Assembly: GCA_016781635.1 (NCBI GenBank)
Contig: JADDPY010000362.1
Location: forward strand, 1 to 9,278
From: Rubrobacter sp.
GTDB lineage: Bacteria > Actinomycetota > Rubrobacteria > Rubrobacterales > Rubrobacteraceae
DNA length: 9,278 bases
Reading direction: 5' to 3'
Positions within the stretch are counted from its first letter, which is position 1; every line of letters starts with the position of its first letter. The position numbers and the translations under genes are program-made. Of this stretch, positions 1 to 6,538 are shown one piece after another. The notes under the pieces were generated by a model that saw nothing but the letters and a program-made list of their open reading frames with translations, did not search any database and was not told the origin of the DNA.

Positions 1-36
1 ATGTACCCGGCCCCTCTTACGTGCGCCCCGGCTTTG

Positions 37-42
37 TAGAAT
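37..42 (+). promoter_or_regulatory. Possible -10 element upstream of the HD-domain gene
   Basis: TAGAAT matches the -10 consensus at five of six positions and sits about 40 bases before the preferred GTG start. No convincing -35 hexamer is visible at the usual distance, and the window starts only 36 bases further upstream. The site is a weak guess. The 51 bases before the first possible start show nothing else I can name. Confidence 0.25.
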
Positions 43-69
43 ACCCTGGTCATGTATCCGGACTTGCGC

Positions 70-76
70 GAGGAGG
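70..76 (+). promoter_or_regulatory. Ribosome-binding site that sets the HD gene start
   Basis: GAGGAGG lies 5 bases before the GTG at 82. It falls inside the reading frame that an ATG start at 52 would use, so it argues for the downstream GTG as the real start. Confidence 0.65.
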
Positions 77-81
77 CGCCG

Positions 82-645
82 GTGAACCGTGAAGATGCCT
101 GGGGGTTGCTCCGCGAGTGGACAGAGAGCGACTCCCTGCTAAAGCATATGTTGGCGGTCGAGGCGTCCATGCGAGCCTACGCCCGCGAGTTCGGTGAGGA
201 CGAGGAGAAGTGGGGCGTAACCGGCCTGTTGCACGACATGGACTACGAGAAGCATCCCACCCCGAACGAGCACCCCATGGTCGGGGTGCGAGAACTGGAG
301 CAGAGGGGCTATCCCGAAGACGTGTTAGAGGCGATCAAGGGCCACGCCGACTACCTCGACGTGCCGCGCGAGACACGCATGGCGAAGACGCTGTACGCTG
401 TGGATGAGCTCTCGGGCTTCGTTACCGCCTGCGCCCTCGTCCGGCCCGAGGGACTGGAGGGGCTCAAGGCGAAGAGCGTCAAGAAGAAGATGAAGCAGAA
501 GTCCTTCGCCGCCAGCGTAAACCGGGGGGACATCATAAAGGGGACGGAGGAACTCGGCGTGGACCTCGACGAGCACATCGACTTCGTCGTCGCGGCGCTC
601 AGGGGGCGCGCAGACTCCTTAGGGCTCTCGCGAGGGGGGACCTAA
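82..645 (+). CDS. HD-domain (HDIG-type) hydrolase-like protein
   Basis: This is a 187-residue soluble protein of the HD superfamily, metal-dependent phosphohydrolases whose members act on nucleotides or related phosphate esters. The substrate cannot be read from the sequence. Numbering from the GTG at 82, the likely metal-site residues are H22 (in KHMLAVEASM), H51-D52 (in GLLHDMDYE), H64 and H88 (in IKGHADY), and D108 (in YAVDELSGF). This is the usual order for a compact HD fold. A lysine-rich stretch (about 144-154) follows the domain. I chose the GTG at 82 over the in-frame ATG at 52 because GAGGAGG lies 5 bases before the GTG, whereas the ATG has no ribosome-binding site and would add an unconserved-looking leader. 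The stop codon sits in the right arm of a terminator hairpin, so the gene is probably transcribed alone. The family call is firm; the function is unknown. Confidence 0.85.
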   Translation: MNREDAWGLLREWTESDSLLKHMLAVEASMRAYAREFGEDEEKWGVTGLLHDMDYEKHPTPNEHPMVGVRELEQRGYPEDVLEAIKGHADYLDVPRETRMAKTLYAVDELSGFVTACALVRPEGLEGLKAKSVKKKMKQKSFAASVNRGDIIKGTEELGVDLDEHIDFVVAALRGRADSLGLSRGGT

Positions 646-651
646 GGAGTC
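613..651 (+). terminator. Hairpin terminator overlapping the HD gene stop
   Basis: GACTCCTTAGG (613-623) and CCTAAGGAGTC (641-651) form a perfect 11-bp inverted repeat around a 17-base loop. The loop itself contains the small palindrome CTCGCGAG. GGAAATTTT follows directly on the + strand and serves as a short T-tract. The right arm contains the TAA stop of the HD gene. The structure separates that gene from ddl. The T-tract is short and interrupted, so efficiency is uncertain. Confidence 0.6.
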
Positions 652-672
652 GGAAATTTTGGTTCGTCCCTC

Positions 673-681
673 TGCTAGGAT
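673..681 (+). promoter_or_regulatory. Extended -10 promoter of ddl
   Basis: TGCTAGGAT fits an extended -10 (TGn followed by TAnnnT) just after the upstream terminator and about 34 bases before the GTG start of ddl. No good -35 is seen at 17-18 bases, which is common for extended -10 promoters. It would give a leader of roughly 25-30 bases. Confidence 0.45.
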
Positions 682-714
682 AGACGCGTTTTGCGAACAG
701 GGAGGAGAGGCGCG

Positions 715-1776
715 GTGGTCCGGGTCATGGTCATCTTCGGCGGGCGTAGCGAGGAGCATGAGGTCTCCCTCGCCTCGGCCCGCGCTATTATGAATACTCT
801 GCGTGAGGAAGGCCTTCACGAGGTGATCCCCATCGGGATTTCTCGTGAAGGAGCATGGCTTCACACTGGTGACCCCATGCGCGAGCTCGAAGACCGGGCC
901 AGGCTCCGGGCCGACAAGCAACCCTCCGAGAGCGCTGCGGTCAGGGCATCCGACCGGCGTCCCCCGGACCTCTTCGGAGAGGTGGACGTCGTCTTCCCCG
1001 TCCTGCACGGGCCTTATGGAGAAGACGGCACCGTCCAGGGCATGCTCGAAGTTCTGGGCATCCCCTACGTAGGCTCCGGTGTGCTGGCGAGTGCGGCGGC
1101 GATGGACAAGGTGACGATGAAGAAGATCTTCGCCCACCACGGTCTTCCGCAGGTCCGCTGGCTCGGCCTCACCCGTAAGGAGTGGCGGAGAGATAGGGAC
1201 CGGTGGACGCGCGAGATAGAAGGCTCCCTGGGATACCCCTGCTTCGTCAAGCCCTCCAACCTCGGCTCATCGGTCGGCATAAACAGGGCCGACACTACTC
1301 AGGAGTTGGCCTTTGCTCTAGATACTGCGGCCGAGCTCGACCGGCGCATCATCGTCGAGGAGGGCGTGGACGCCCGCGAGATCGAGGTCGCCGTCCTCGG
1401 AAACGAGGAACCGAAGGCGTCGGAGCCCGGCGAGATCGCCGTCTCCGGGCAAGGCTTCTACGACTACGAAGCCAAGTACACCGAGGGCCGTATGGAGCTC
1501 GTCGCCCCCGCAGACATCCCCGAGGGTGCCAGAGCGGAGATAGACCGCATCGCACGCGTCGGATATACGGCCATCGACGCGGCCGGCATGGCACGGATGG
1601 ACTTCTTTCTCGAACGCGGGACGGGCAGGCTACTCCTGAACGAGATCAACACCATCCCCGGCTTCACCCCTACCAGCGTCTACCCTAAGCTCTGGTCCTC
1701 CAGCGGCCTCCCTTACGACAAACTGCTCGACCGCCTCCTCGACCTCGCCCTGGAACGCCACGGGGTATCAGCTTAA
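715..1776 (+). CDS. ddl: D-alanine--D-alanine ligase
   Basis: This cytoplasmic ATP-grasp enzyme joins two D-alanines for peptidoglycan precursor synthesis. The protein has 353 residues, typical of the family. The N-terminal domain has FGGRSEEHEVSLASA (8-22), with E16 matching the catalytic Glu of E. coli DdlB, and HGPYGEDGTVQGML near 98-111. The ATP-grasp part has FVKPSNLGSSVGI (177-189), Y249-D250-Y251 and K254-Y255 of the omega loop, R294 and D296 (MARMDFF), and E310/N312 in NEINTIPGFT. The metal ligands D296, E310 and N312 are all present. Tyr at 255 is the D-Ala-D-Ala type, as opposed to the His found in VanA-type D-lactate ligases. I chose the GTG at 715 because GGAGG at 701-705 is 9 bases away; a TTG at 691 in the same frame lies upstream of that site and is unlikely. 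The gene is followed after one base by a channel gene, suggesting co-transcription. Confidence 0.96.
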   Translation: MVRVMVIFGGRSEEHEVSLASARAIMNTLREEGLHEVIPIGISREGAWLHTGDPMRELEDRARLRADKQPSESAAVRASDRRPPDLFGEVDVVFPVLHGPYGEDGTVQGMLEVLGIPYVGSGVLASAAAMDKVTMKKIFAHHGLPQVRWLGLTRKEWRRDRDRWTREIEGSLGYPCFVKPSNLGSSVGINRADTTQELAFALDTAAELDRRIIVEEGVDAREIEVAVLGNEEPKASEPGEIAVSGQGFYDYEAKYTEGRMELVAPADIPEGARAEIDRIARVGYTAIDAAGMARMDFFLERGTGRLLLNEINTIPGFTPTSVYPKLWSSSGLPYDKLLDRLLDLALERHGVSA

Positions 1777-1777
1777 G

Positions 1778-2815
1778 GTGCCATCACCGCTCTACGGGCT
1801 TGTCCTCCTGCTCCAGGAGACGATAGGAGAGACCACAGAAGAAACCGGCGTTGCACAAGAGGCGGCCCAGGCCGCCCAAGACGTTAACGATGAGACCCAG
1901 AGGTCTCTGGGGAGAATAAACGACCTCTTCGAGGGCCTCGCCGCCTACCTGACCAGCCCGGAATTCCTTGCCAAGGTTATCGCGTCAGTCATCGTGACGA
2001 TACTCGGCATCTTCTTATACCGTCTCCTGACACACGGGGTGCCCCGCGTTCTTCGTTGGCGCCGCCGTCGACGGGACGGAGTCTTGGATGCTGAGGCCGT
2101 GGCCAGGCTCAAACGTCAGAATACCGCCATAACGCTCGGACGCAACGCGCTGCGGTACCTCATCTTCGCTGGTATCGCGCTCTTCATACTCAGCATTTTC
2201 ATAGGCAACCCGCTTCCTGCTACCGCGGGCGGCGCCGTCCTGGCCGCCACCATAGGTTTCGGAGCGCAGAGCCTCCTGCGCGATATTATTGCGGGTTTCT
2301 CCATCGTCTTCGAAGGTCAATACAGCGTCGGGGACTTTATCGAGATCGAGCCAACGAAGGCGGCCGGACTGGTGGAAGAACTGGGTCTAAGGACCACCAA
2401 GATCCGGGCGCTCTCCGGAGAGTTAATCTTCGTCCCGAACGGCACCATAACGGGCGTCCGCAACTACGTCTCGGGTGAACAACGCTTTACAGTCGAGGTT
2501 CAGCTCTCCGACTCCGAAGCGGCGGAGAGGATAATAAGCGCCTTAGACGAGGCCTCGAACCTGTACTTGTTTCCGCCACGCCTCGTAGGGAGAGAGGAGA
2601 GGGACGGCAGAGTACGGCTCCGTATCCTAGCCGAGGTATTACCTTCCATGGCCTGGCTCGTTGAGGAGAACCTCGTCGAGCGAGTCAAGGCTGCCGCCGG
2701 CAAGGACTCCCTTGCATCCGAGCCGCTAATCTACAAAGTGGACCAGGCGAACCTCACGAGGATAAGGAGCCTCATCCCCAAAGATACAGAGACAGACAAC
2801 GACGCAAAGAGTTAG
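1778..2815 (+). CDS. MscS-family small-conductance mechanosensitive channel
   Basis: This inner-membrane channel opens under membrane tension and releases solutes during osmotic downshift. The protein has 345 residues, longer at the N-terminus than E. coli MscS (286). A short hydrophobic stretch (5-13) is followed by a Gln/Glu-rich, probably helical segment (14-50). The transmembrane helices are at about 66-85 and 123-143, and the pore helix TM3 begins near 148 (Gly/Ala-rich, GGAVLAATIGFGAQSLLRD). Then comes the signature IVFEGQYSVGDFIEI (176-190) and the beta domain with TTKIRALSGELIFVPNG (206-222). A very basic patch (R93-R99) follows TM1. The GTG start is one base after the ddl stop and lacks a clear own ribosome-binding site, which suggests translational coupling. 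The 3' end converges with the next gene and overlaps it. The family is clear; whether it is a true osmotic valve or a regulated paralogue cannot be said. Confidence 0.93.
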   Translation: MPSPLYGLVLLLQETIGETTEETGVAQEAAQAAQDVNDETQRSLGRINDLFEGLAAYLTSPEFLAKVIASVIVTILGIFLYRLLTHGVPRVLRWRRRRRDGVLDAEAVARLKRQNTAITLGRNALRYLIFAGIALFILSIFIGNPLPATAGGAVLAATIGFGAQSLLRDIIAGFSIVFEGQYSVGDFIEIEPTKAAGLVEELGLRTTKIRALSGELIFVPNGTITGVRNYVSGEQRFTVEVQLSDSEAAERIISALDEASNLYLFPPRLVGREERDGRVRLRILAEVLPSMAWLVEENLVERVKAAAGKDSLASEPLIYKVDQANLTRIRSLIPKDTETDNDAKS

Positions 2816-3462
2816 CCCTCATTACCCTTCTCCCCGGGCTTCCAGTCCCCCCTGAGGTGACCGTTCGTCTCGGCCTTCTCACGGGCGCGCTTATCTCGCT
2901 CCAGATTCTCGGCCGCCTCGGTAAGAAGCTCCTTGACCTTCCGTAGGCGCTGTTCCTCGAGCGGGAGCTCCAGGATACGCTGCCGCGTCTCCAGATCGAA
3001 CTCTATACGACCGGCGATGGCGAAAGAAAGGTTACGGTAGGGTGGCTCTACCTCGATGCCCACATCGCCATCGGTCGCCGCCTCGATCACGCGCTCCAGG
3101 AGCGCGATGCACTCCTCGGCGAGGGTGGAAATATTCTCGTTAGGTCCTTCGTTTTCAAGATACTCGACCTCGCCTACATAGTAGGGTTTTCCGGTGAGGA
3201 TATTGTTCAGCTTGAACCGCCGGGAACCTTCCACCAGGATGACCAGGCGACCGTCTTCGTAGCGCTGCACCAGTTCGACGATACGGGCAGTGCAGCCGAC
3301 GTTGCGTGTCCCACCCTCGTCCGCGAGCACCATTCCGAACTCCGAGCCATTTTCGAGGCATTCGTCGACCATCTGCTTGTAGCGCTCCTCGAATATGTGC
3401 AGTGGCATCGGCATCCCCGGCATCAGCACCACATTCAAGGGGAAAAGCGGTATCTCTGGCAA
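2812..3462 (-). CDS. Stand-alone LON substrate-binding (N-terminal) domain protein
   Basis: This 216-residue soluble protein is made almost only of the LON N-terminal substrate-recognition domain (Pfam LON_substr_bdg type). The ATPase and Ser-Lys protease domains of Lon are absent. The hallmark start is LPEIPLFPLNVVLMPGMPMP followed by LHIFEERYKQMV (residues 1-32). Later family features are FGMVLADEGG (42-51), VGCTARIVE (55-63) and GRLVILVEGSRRFKL (71-85). A helical C-terminal half (about 112-200) ends in a charged tail. Such proteins are widespread in Actinobacteria and other bacteria and are thought to bind unfolded or target proteins, but their role is not settled. I chose the TTG at 3462 because AGGAG is 7 bases before it and homologous proteins begin right at this motif. 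An ATG at 3543 would add 27 unconserved residues and would start within the upstream terminator hairpin. The stop codon overlaps that of the convergent channel gene. Confidence 0.9.
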   Translation of the reverse strand: MPEIPLFPLNVVLMPGMPMPLHIFEERYKQMVDECLENGSEFGMVLADEGGTRNVGCTARIVELVQRYEDGRLVILVEGSRRFKLNNILTGKPYYVGEVEYLENEGPNENISTLAEECIALLERVIEAATDGDVGIEVEPPYRNLSFAIAGRIEFDLETRQRILELPLEEQRLRKVKELLTEAAENLERDKRAREKAETNGHLRGDWKPGEKGNEG

Positions 3463-3469
3463 CGCTCGT

Positions 3470-3474
3470 CTCCT
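3470..3474 (-). promoter_or_regulatory. Ribosome-binding site that sets the LON-domain gene start
   Basis: Read on the minus strand, AGGAG lies 7 bases before the TTG at 3462. It supports the rare start codon over the far-upstream ATG at 3543. Confidence 0.65.
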
Positions 3475-3499
3475 ACTTCTCGCTTGTACCTTAACCCTC

Positions 3500-3527
3500 A
3501 ACGTATCCGGACATCGTGGCTTGACAA
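3500..3527 (-). promoter_or_regulatory. Candidate promoter of the LON-domain gene
   Basis: On the minus strand TTGTCA (3522-3527) matches the -35 consensus at five positions. TACGTT (3500-3505) is a weak -10, 16 bases downstream. The -35 begins in the T-tract of the upstream operon's terminator, so the two signals share bases. Confidence 0.35.
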
Positions 3528-3566
3528 AACCCTGAGGAGGCACTCGGTGAGCGCCTCCTCAGGGTT
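3524..3566 (-). terminator. Rho-independent terminator of the respiratory operon
   Basis: AACCCTGAGGAGGC and its perfect complement (3528-3541 and 3553-3566) form a 14-bp stem. The 11-base loop can add three more pairs (CTC with GAG). On the minus strand the stem runs directly into TTTTGTC; on the plus strand no T-tract follows. It lies about 40 bases after the stop of the small membrane protein, so it closes the minus-strand operon. The short stretch between stop and stem (3567-3607) shows nothing further. Confidence 0.8.
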
Positions 3567-3607
3567 GAGACTGAATCGTTCGGGCTACCTAGCAAACATT
3601 TACGGAC

Positions 3608-3754
3608 TTACTCGTCCTTGCTGATCCAGTAGGTGAACAGCCATGCAGTACCGTAGATCATCAGCACGAGCAGGGCACCAGCGAAGAAGCGGAGTATACC
3701 TCCTGCAGTATAGCGTACGTCTTCCTGTAACAGAGCCAGTGCTAAATCCTGCAT
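3608..3754 (-). CDS. 48-residue single-helix membrane protein, last gene of the respiratory operon (CydX-like in size)
   Basis: The short frame begins MQDLALALLQEDVRY and continues with a hydrophobic helix at about 18-43 (GGILRFFAGALLVLM, then IYGTAWLFTYWI). It ends in the charged tail SKDE. The ATG is one base after the stop of the second CydA-like gene and has GGGAGG 9 bases upstream, and the frame ends shortly before the operon terminator. All of this supports a real gene. In cytochrome bd oxidases, small single-helix subunits such as CydX (about 37 residues) are encoded at the end of the operon and stabilise the heme site of CydA. By position and form this protein could play the same part for the CydA-like pair here. 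I see no sequence motif that proves homology to CydX. An alternative is a small accessory subunit of the Rieske/cytochrome b complex. Confidence 0.78.
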   Translation of the reverse strand: MQDLALALLQEDVRYTAGGILRFFAGALLVLMIYGTAWLFTYWISKDE

Positions 3755-3755
3755 G

Positions 3756-5135
3756 CTACTCACCCTCCCGTACGGGCTGGCCGTTTATGCTGTTGGTCCT
3801 CGTACCATCCTCGTTATCGACCACGGCCGGGCAGTTCTCGTTGACGACGTTCTGCTGCAGCGTGATGCAGTTGTAGATCAGGTACCCACCCTCCGGCTTA
3901 TAGTCGACGCGCCTGGCCGACTCGCGCGTGTAGCCCATCGTCATCATCGTAATGATGACCGTAGGGGCACAGATCAGGAGCGCATACTGGCTCCAGCGGC
4001 TCGCCCGGCCCCAATGGAACCCGGAGGCCGCCGCTTTGAGGTACAGCGTCACCACAAAGAAGCCAACGATCATCAACCCGATGAGCCCGATGTACTTCCA
4101 CGGGTACATGTTTCCGAGCGGGATTTTCGTGTTCTCGCCACCTGCGAACTCCAAGGCACCAGGGAAGATATTCGCGTCGGCGGGAATCACGTTGAGCAGA
4201 GTAAACAGCGCCGTGAACCCGAGCGCCCCGACGGCCATGTTCCGCAGCGTCGGAATCGGCTTCACCGCGAACTTCAGCTTGTGCACGAAGTAGGCGGTGG
4301 CTGCGATGCTCATGATCGCGAGGTACATCGCCAGGAGGTTGAAGACCCAGGACCTCTCGCCAAGCATGATAGTGTTGAAAGCTTCCGGCGAGCTCTCGCG
4401 GATGCCCTTGAGATAGCCGTACCCGATCACCGGCTGAATAATAAGGAACCCGAAGCCCCACAGTAGGCCGAAGTGTCCCATCCAGTCGTAGTACTCCCGG
4501 TCGTCCTCCCGCGTACTCTTCAAATACCTCCAAGCCCCCCACCCTGCAATGAGGAAGCCGGCGTAGGAGAAGTTGCCGACGAAGCGGTGCATGTTCAGGG
4601 GTACCATCGTCTGATTCAAGAACGTGCGGGCGACGTTGGTAACCGGCGCCTCGGCGGGCGTCAGCATGTATGAGGCGACCGCATCAATCATCGTCATCGC
4701 CATAAGACCGAAGAAGCCGGCGATGAAGCCAAAGGTGACGTGCAGGGTCTTGCGGTAAGCAAGCTTATCCCAGACGTTGTACCAGGCGTACACGATGATG
4801 ATTTGGCCGAGGAACATGAACGCCTCGACCAGGAATACCCAGAAGAAGATGTTCTGCAGATAAGAGAAGAACACTGGGAACAACGTTACTAGCGCGAGCA
4901 CGAACGTGATCGCCAAAGCCGCACCCGAGGCGAAGAGCAGAACCACGAAGCGCGCAAGGTTACGGGCGAACCGCTCGTACCTCGGCTGTTTCGTCACCAT
5001 CCCGAGGTACTCACTGGTCGCTGCGATAAGGACCGCTCCGATGATGAAAGCGGCGAAGAGGATATGTGTCTGGACCAGAACGCCTATCACGACGTTCTTC
5101 CCGATTATGGGAACCTGAAGATCACCGACCGGCAT
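3756..5135 (-). CDS. CydA-like membrane protein A2 (cytochrome bd subunit I superfamily)
   Basis: This 459-residue integral membrane protein has about nine or ten helices (near 15-39, 61-90, 94-118, 131-157, 187-205, 221-242, 262-285, 299-318, 345-366 and 383-402). By eye it follows the CydA fold. H24 (VLVQTHILFAAF) falls at the E. coli H19 position, E104 (FLVEAFMFLGQ) at E107, and H183 (LNMHRFVGNFSYAGF) at H186. GYTRESARR (401-409) stands in place of the GW..EVGRQPW block, with a Glu (E405) one position from E445. No Met stands at the expected M393 place (KYIGL, 347-351). The region after WGFGFLIIQPVIG (226-238) does not show the Lys/Glu quinol-loop pair of true quinol oxidases. The C-terminal tail is polar with two cysteines (C423, C435) but no CxxCH. 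The ATG lies 11 bases after the subunit-IV gene, with AGGGGG upstream. Standard annotation would read cytochrome ubiquinol oxidase subunit I, but no CydB is present and quinol oxidation by this protein is doubtful. Confidence 0.86.
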   Translation of the reverse strand: MPVGDLQVPIIGKNVVIGVLVQTHILFAAFIIGAVLIAATSEYLGMVTKQPRYERFARNLARFVVLLFASGAALAITFVLALVTLFPVFFSYLQNIFFWVFLVEAFMFLGQIIIVYAWYNVWDKLAYRKTLHVTFGFIAGFFGLMAMTMIDAVASYMLTPAEAPVTNVARTFLNQTMVPLNMHRFVGNFSYAGFLIAGWGAWRYLKSTREDDREYYDWMGHFGLLWGFGFLIIQPVIGYGYLKGIRESSPEAFNTIMLGERSWVFNLLAMYLAIMSIAATAYFVHKLKFAVKPIPTLRNMAVGALGFTALFTLLNVIPADANIFPGALEFAGGENTKIPLGNMYPWKYIGLIGLMIVGFFVVTLYLKAAASGFHWGRASRWSQYALLICAPTVIITMMTMGYTRESARRVDYKPEGGYLIYNCITLQQNVVNENCPAVVDNEDGTRTNSINGQPVREGE

Positions 5136-5146
5136 GACCTAGCCCC

Positions 5147-5629
5147 CTACTGGCCCGGGAAGTTGATGATGCGGCTGACGGCCATCATCATGTTCAGGAG
5201 CACCACCACGACCACCAACAACCCTATCACCGTTGCGAACGGACGCCTCGTCGAGGACGCCCTCGGACCCCGGTCCAGCCACGGCACCGCGAACAACAGC
5301 ACCACGAACACCGTCGGCACCACTACGGCGCCGAAGGAGATCAGGGCGTAGCCGGGGAAGAACATCAGCATCTGCTCATAGAAGAAGAAAAACCACTCCG
5401 GGCGCGGCACGTACGTGATCGTCGCCGTGTCCGCCGGCTCCGTCAACGGCGCGGGAGAAACGTAGGAGAGAGCGCAGATGGCCAACAGAAGTAGCGTGGA
5501 AATGAACAGATCGTAGAGGACCTGCTTGGGAAAGAACGCTACGGTCTCGTCGGGCCGTTCGAAGACGTTCTCTTCGGTAATGACCTCTTGCTCTACTGGC
5601 TGTTGCTTCCCTGTAGCTGGAGCGTACAT
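5147..5629 (-). CDS. Cytochrome b C-terminal half / subunit IV (PetD-like) of a split bc complex
   Basis: This 160-residue membrane protein corresponds to the C-terminal part of cytochrome b, encoded separately as in b6f complexes and the Bacillus-type menaquinol:cytochrome c reductase. A polar N-terminus of about 34 residues leads to a first helix at about 37-57. The loop with PRPEWFFFFYEQML (75-88) follows, in which P77-E78-W79-F80 is the PEWY-type motif of the quinol-oxidising (Qo) site, with E78 as the proton-accepting glutamate. Two more helices lie at about 91-116 and 132-152. Three helices is the expected number for subunit IV. Unlike Bacillus QcrC there is no fused cytochrome c domain. 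The ATG at 5629 has AGAGG about 8 bases upstream. An 86-base gap separates the gene from the cytochrome b gene before it, the widest gap in the operon. Confidence 0.92.
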   Translation of the reverse strand: MYAPATGKQQPVEQEVITEENVFERPDETVAFFPKQVLYDLFISTLLLLAICALSYVSPAPLTEPADTATITYVPRPEWFFFFYEQMLMFFPGYALISFGAVVVPTVFVVLLFAVPWLDRGPRASSTRRPFATVIGLLVVVVVLLNMMMAVSRIINFPGQ

Positions 5630-5715
5630 CTTTACACCTCTCTTCTATAAATCCGTGCCCGCATATTACCAGCGGGACTCTTTCGGGTACGGTAAAGCCT
5701 CTTACTCAGCGGAAG
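5630..5715 (-). other. Intra-operon gap between cytochrome b and subunit IV genes
   Basis: This 86-base stretch is far wider than the other gaps in the operon (1-28 bases). Read on the minus strand it has a weak stem-loop of five G-C/C-G pairs (5658-5676), an AT-rich TTTATAGAAG and then the ribosome-binding site of the subunit-IV gene. It may be only a spacer, an mRNA processing or stability element, or a remnant of a longer cytochrome b tail. Nothing decisive is visible. Confidence 0.3.
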
Positions 5716-6522
5716 TTAGTCTCTGTCCGCACGATCCCTGCGGCCCACGTAGGGCTCGCCGTCATCCTCGTACTCCTCGTACTCCTCCAAGCGCTGCCGC
5801 TCCTGAAGCTTCGCCATGCGCTCCCTATACTCCATCTCGTCCCCGAAGACGCCGTGACGCCTGAGGAGGTACAGGTGGATACCGATGAAGGGTGCCAAGG
5901 CCGCCGGCAGAAGCCACACGTGTATGGCGAAGAAGCGTGAGAGCGTCGCGGGCCCGATCGTGTCACCGCCCATGAGGAATTGGATCGTGTACGCACCAAC
6001 GAACGGGGAGTACGACCCAATCTTCATCCCCACCACCGTGGCCCAGAGCCCGTCCTGGTCCCACCTGAGCGCGTAGCCCGTGAACGCGATGATAACGACC
6101 AGAAGAAGCAGCACGACACCCACGATCCAGTTGAGCTCCCGGGGGGCCTTATAGCCACCACTGAAAAAGACCTGGGCCATATGCAGCCCGATCACGGCGA
6201 GCAGGAAGTTCGCGGACCAGTAGTGGATACCACGAATTAGCGTCCCGAAGTAGGCCTCGTTCATAATGTAGTAGATCGAGTTCCATGCGTGGTCCGTAGT
6301 AGGGACGTAGTAGAAGAGCAGGAGGATACCGGTGAGGAACTGGAGCGTTATTAGGAAGAGAGTCGCGCTTCCCAGAGTGTAGATCCAAGCCCCCCTCTTC
6401 GGGACTGGCTCGTACAGAAAGTGCTCCATGATCGTAATAACCCCGGCCCGATGCTCCATCCAGTCCGCGACGAACTTGCCGGCGTCTGCGGCCTGGGATC
6501 TAGCCTTACTTATCGCACCCAT
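5716..6522 (-). CDS. qcrB: Cytochrome b, N-terminal (b6-type) diheme subunit
   Basis: This 268-residue integral membrane protein carries the two b hemes that take one electron from quinol across the membrane. The helices are at about 49-71, 102-120, 132-153 and 196-220, the four-helix b6 form. The heme ligands are two His pairs: H100 and H114 in helix B (IRGIHYWSANF, AVIGLHMAQVF), and H201 and H216 in helix D (FFAIHVWLLPA, PFIGIHLYLL). The helix D pair has 14 residues between the ligands, as in b6f and Gram-positive bc complexes, instead of the 13 of mitochondrial type. AFTGYALRWDQ (146-156) matches the conserved Qo-region helix. The position of the b6 Cys that binds the extra heme c is Thr here (IYTLGSATL, T49). 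A strongly acidic then basic tail (246-268) follows the last helix. The Rieske gene is 16 bases upstream and subunit IV follows, which fixes the function. Confidence 0.95.
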   Translation of the reverse strand: MGAISKARSQAADAGKFVADWMEHRAGVITIMEHFLYEPVPKRGAWIYTLGSATLFLITLQFLTGILLLFYYVPTTDHAWNSIYYIMNEAYFGTLIRGIHYWSANFLLAVIGLHMAQVFFSGGYKAPRELNWIVGVVLLLLVVIIAFTGYALRWDQDGLWATVVGMKIGSYSPFVGAYTIQFLMGGDTIGPATLSRFFAIHVWLLPAALAPFIGIHLYLLRRHGVFGDEMEYRERMAKLQERQRLEEYEEYEDDGEPYVGRRDRADRD

Positions 6523-6538
6523 GCTCCTACTCCACTCT

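Noticed and set aside
691..714. Upstream TTG start for ddl
   Set aside because: The ribosome-binding site GGAGG lies after this codon and 9 bases before the GTG at 715, which also gives the normal family N-terminus.
3463..3543. N-terminal extension of the LON-domain protein from an ATG at 3543
   Set aside because: The extension is not part of the domain, would begin inside the operon terminator hairpin and has a weaker start context than the TTG with AGGAG.
3753..4466. A 237-residue open frame on the plus strand opposite the A2 gene
   Set aside because: It is Arg/His/Asp/Pro-rich without domains and is antisense to a clear membrane-protein gene; such frames are common in GC-rich DNA.
5658..5676. 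Stem-loop between the cytochrome b and subunit IV genes as a terminator
   Set aside because: The stem is only five pairs with a nine-base loop and no T-tract, too weak to call; it lies inside an operon whose genes function together.
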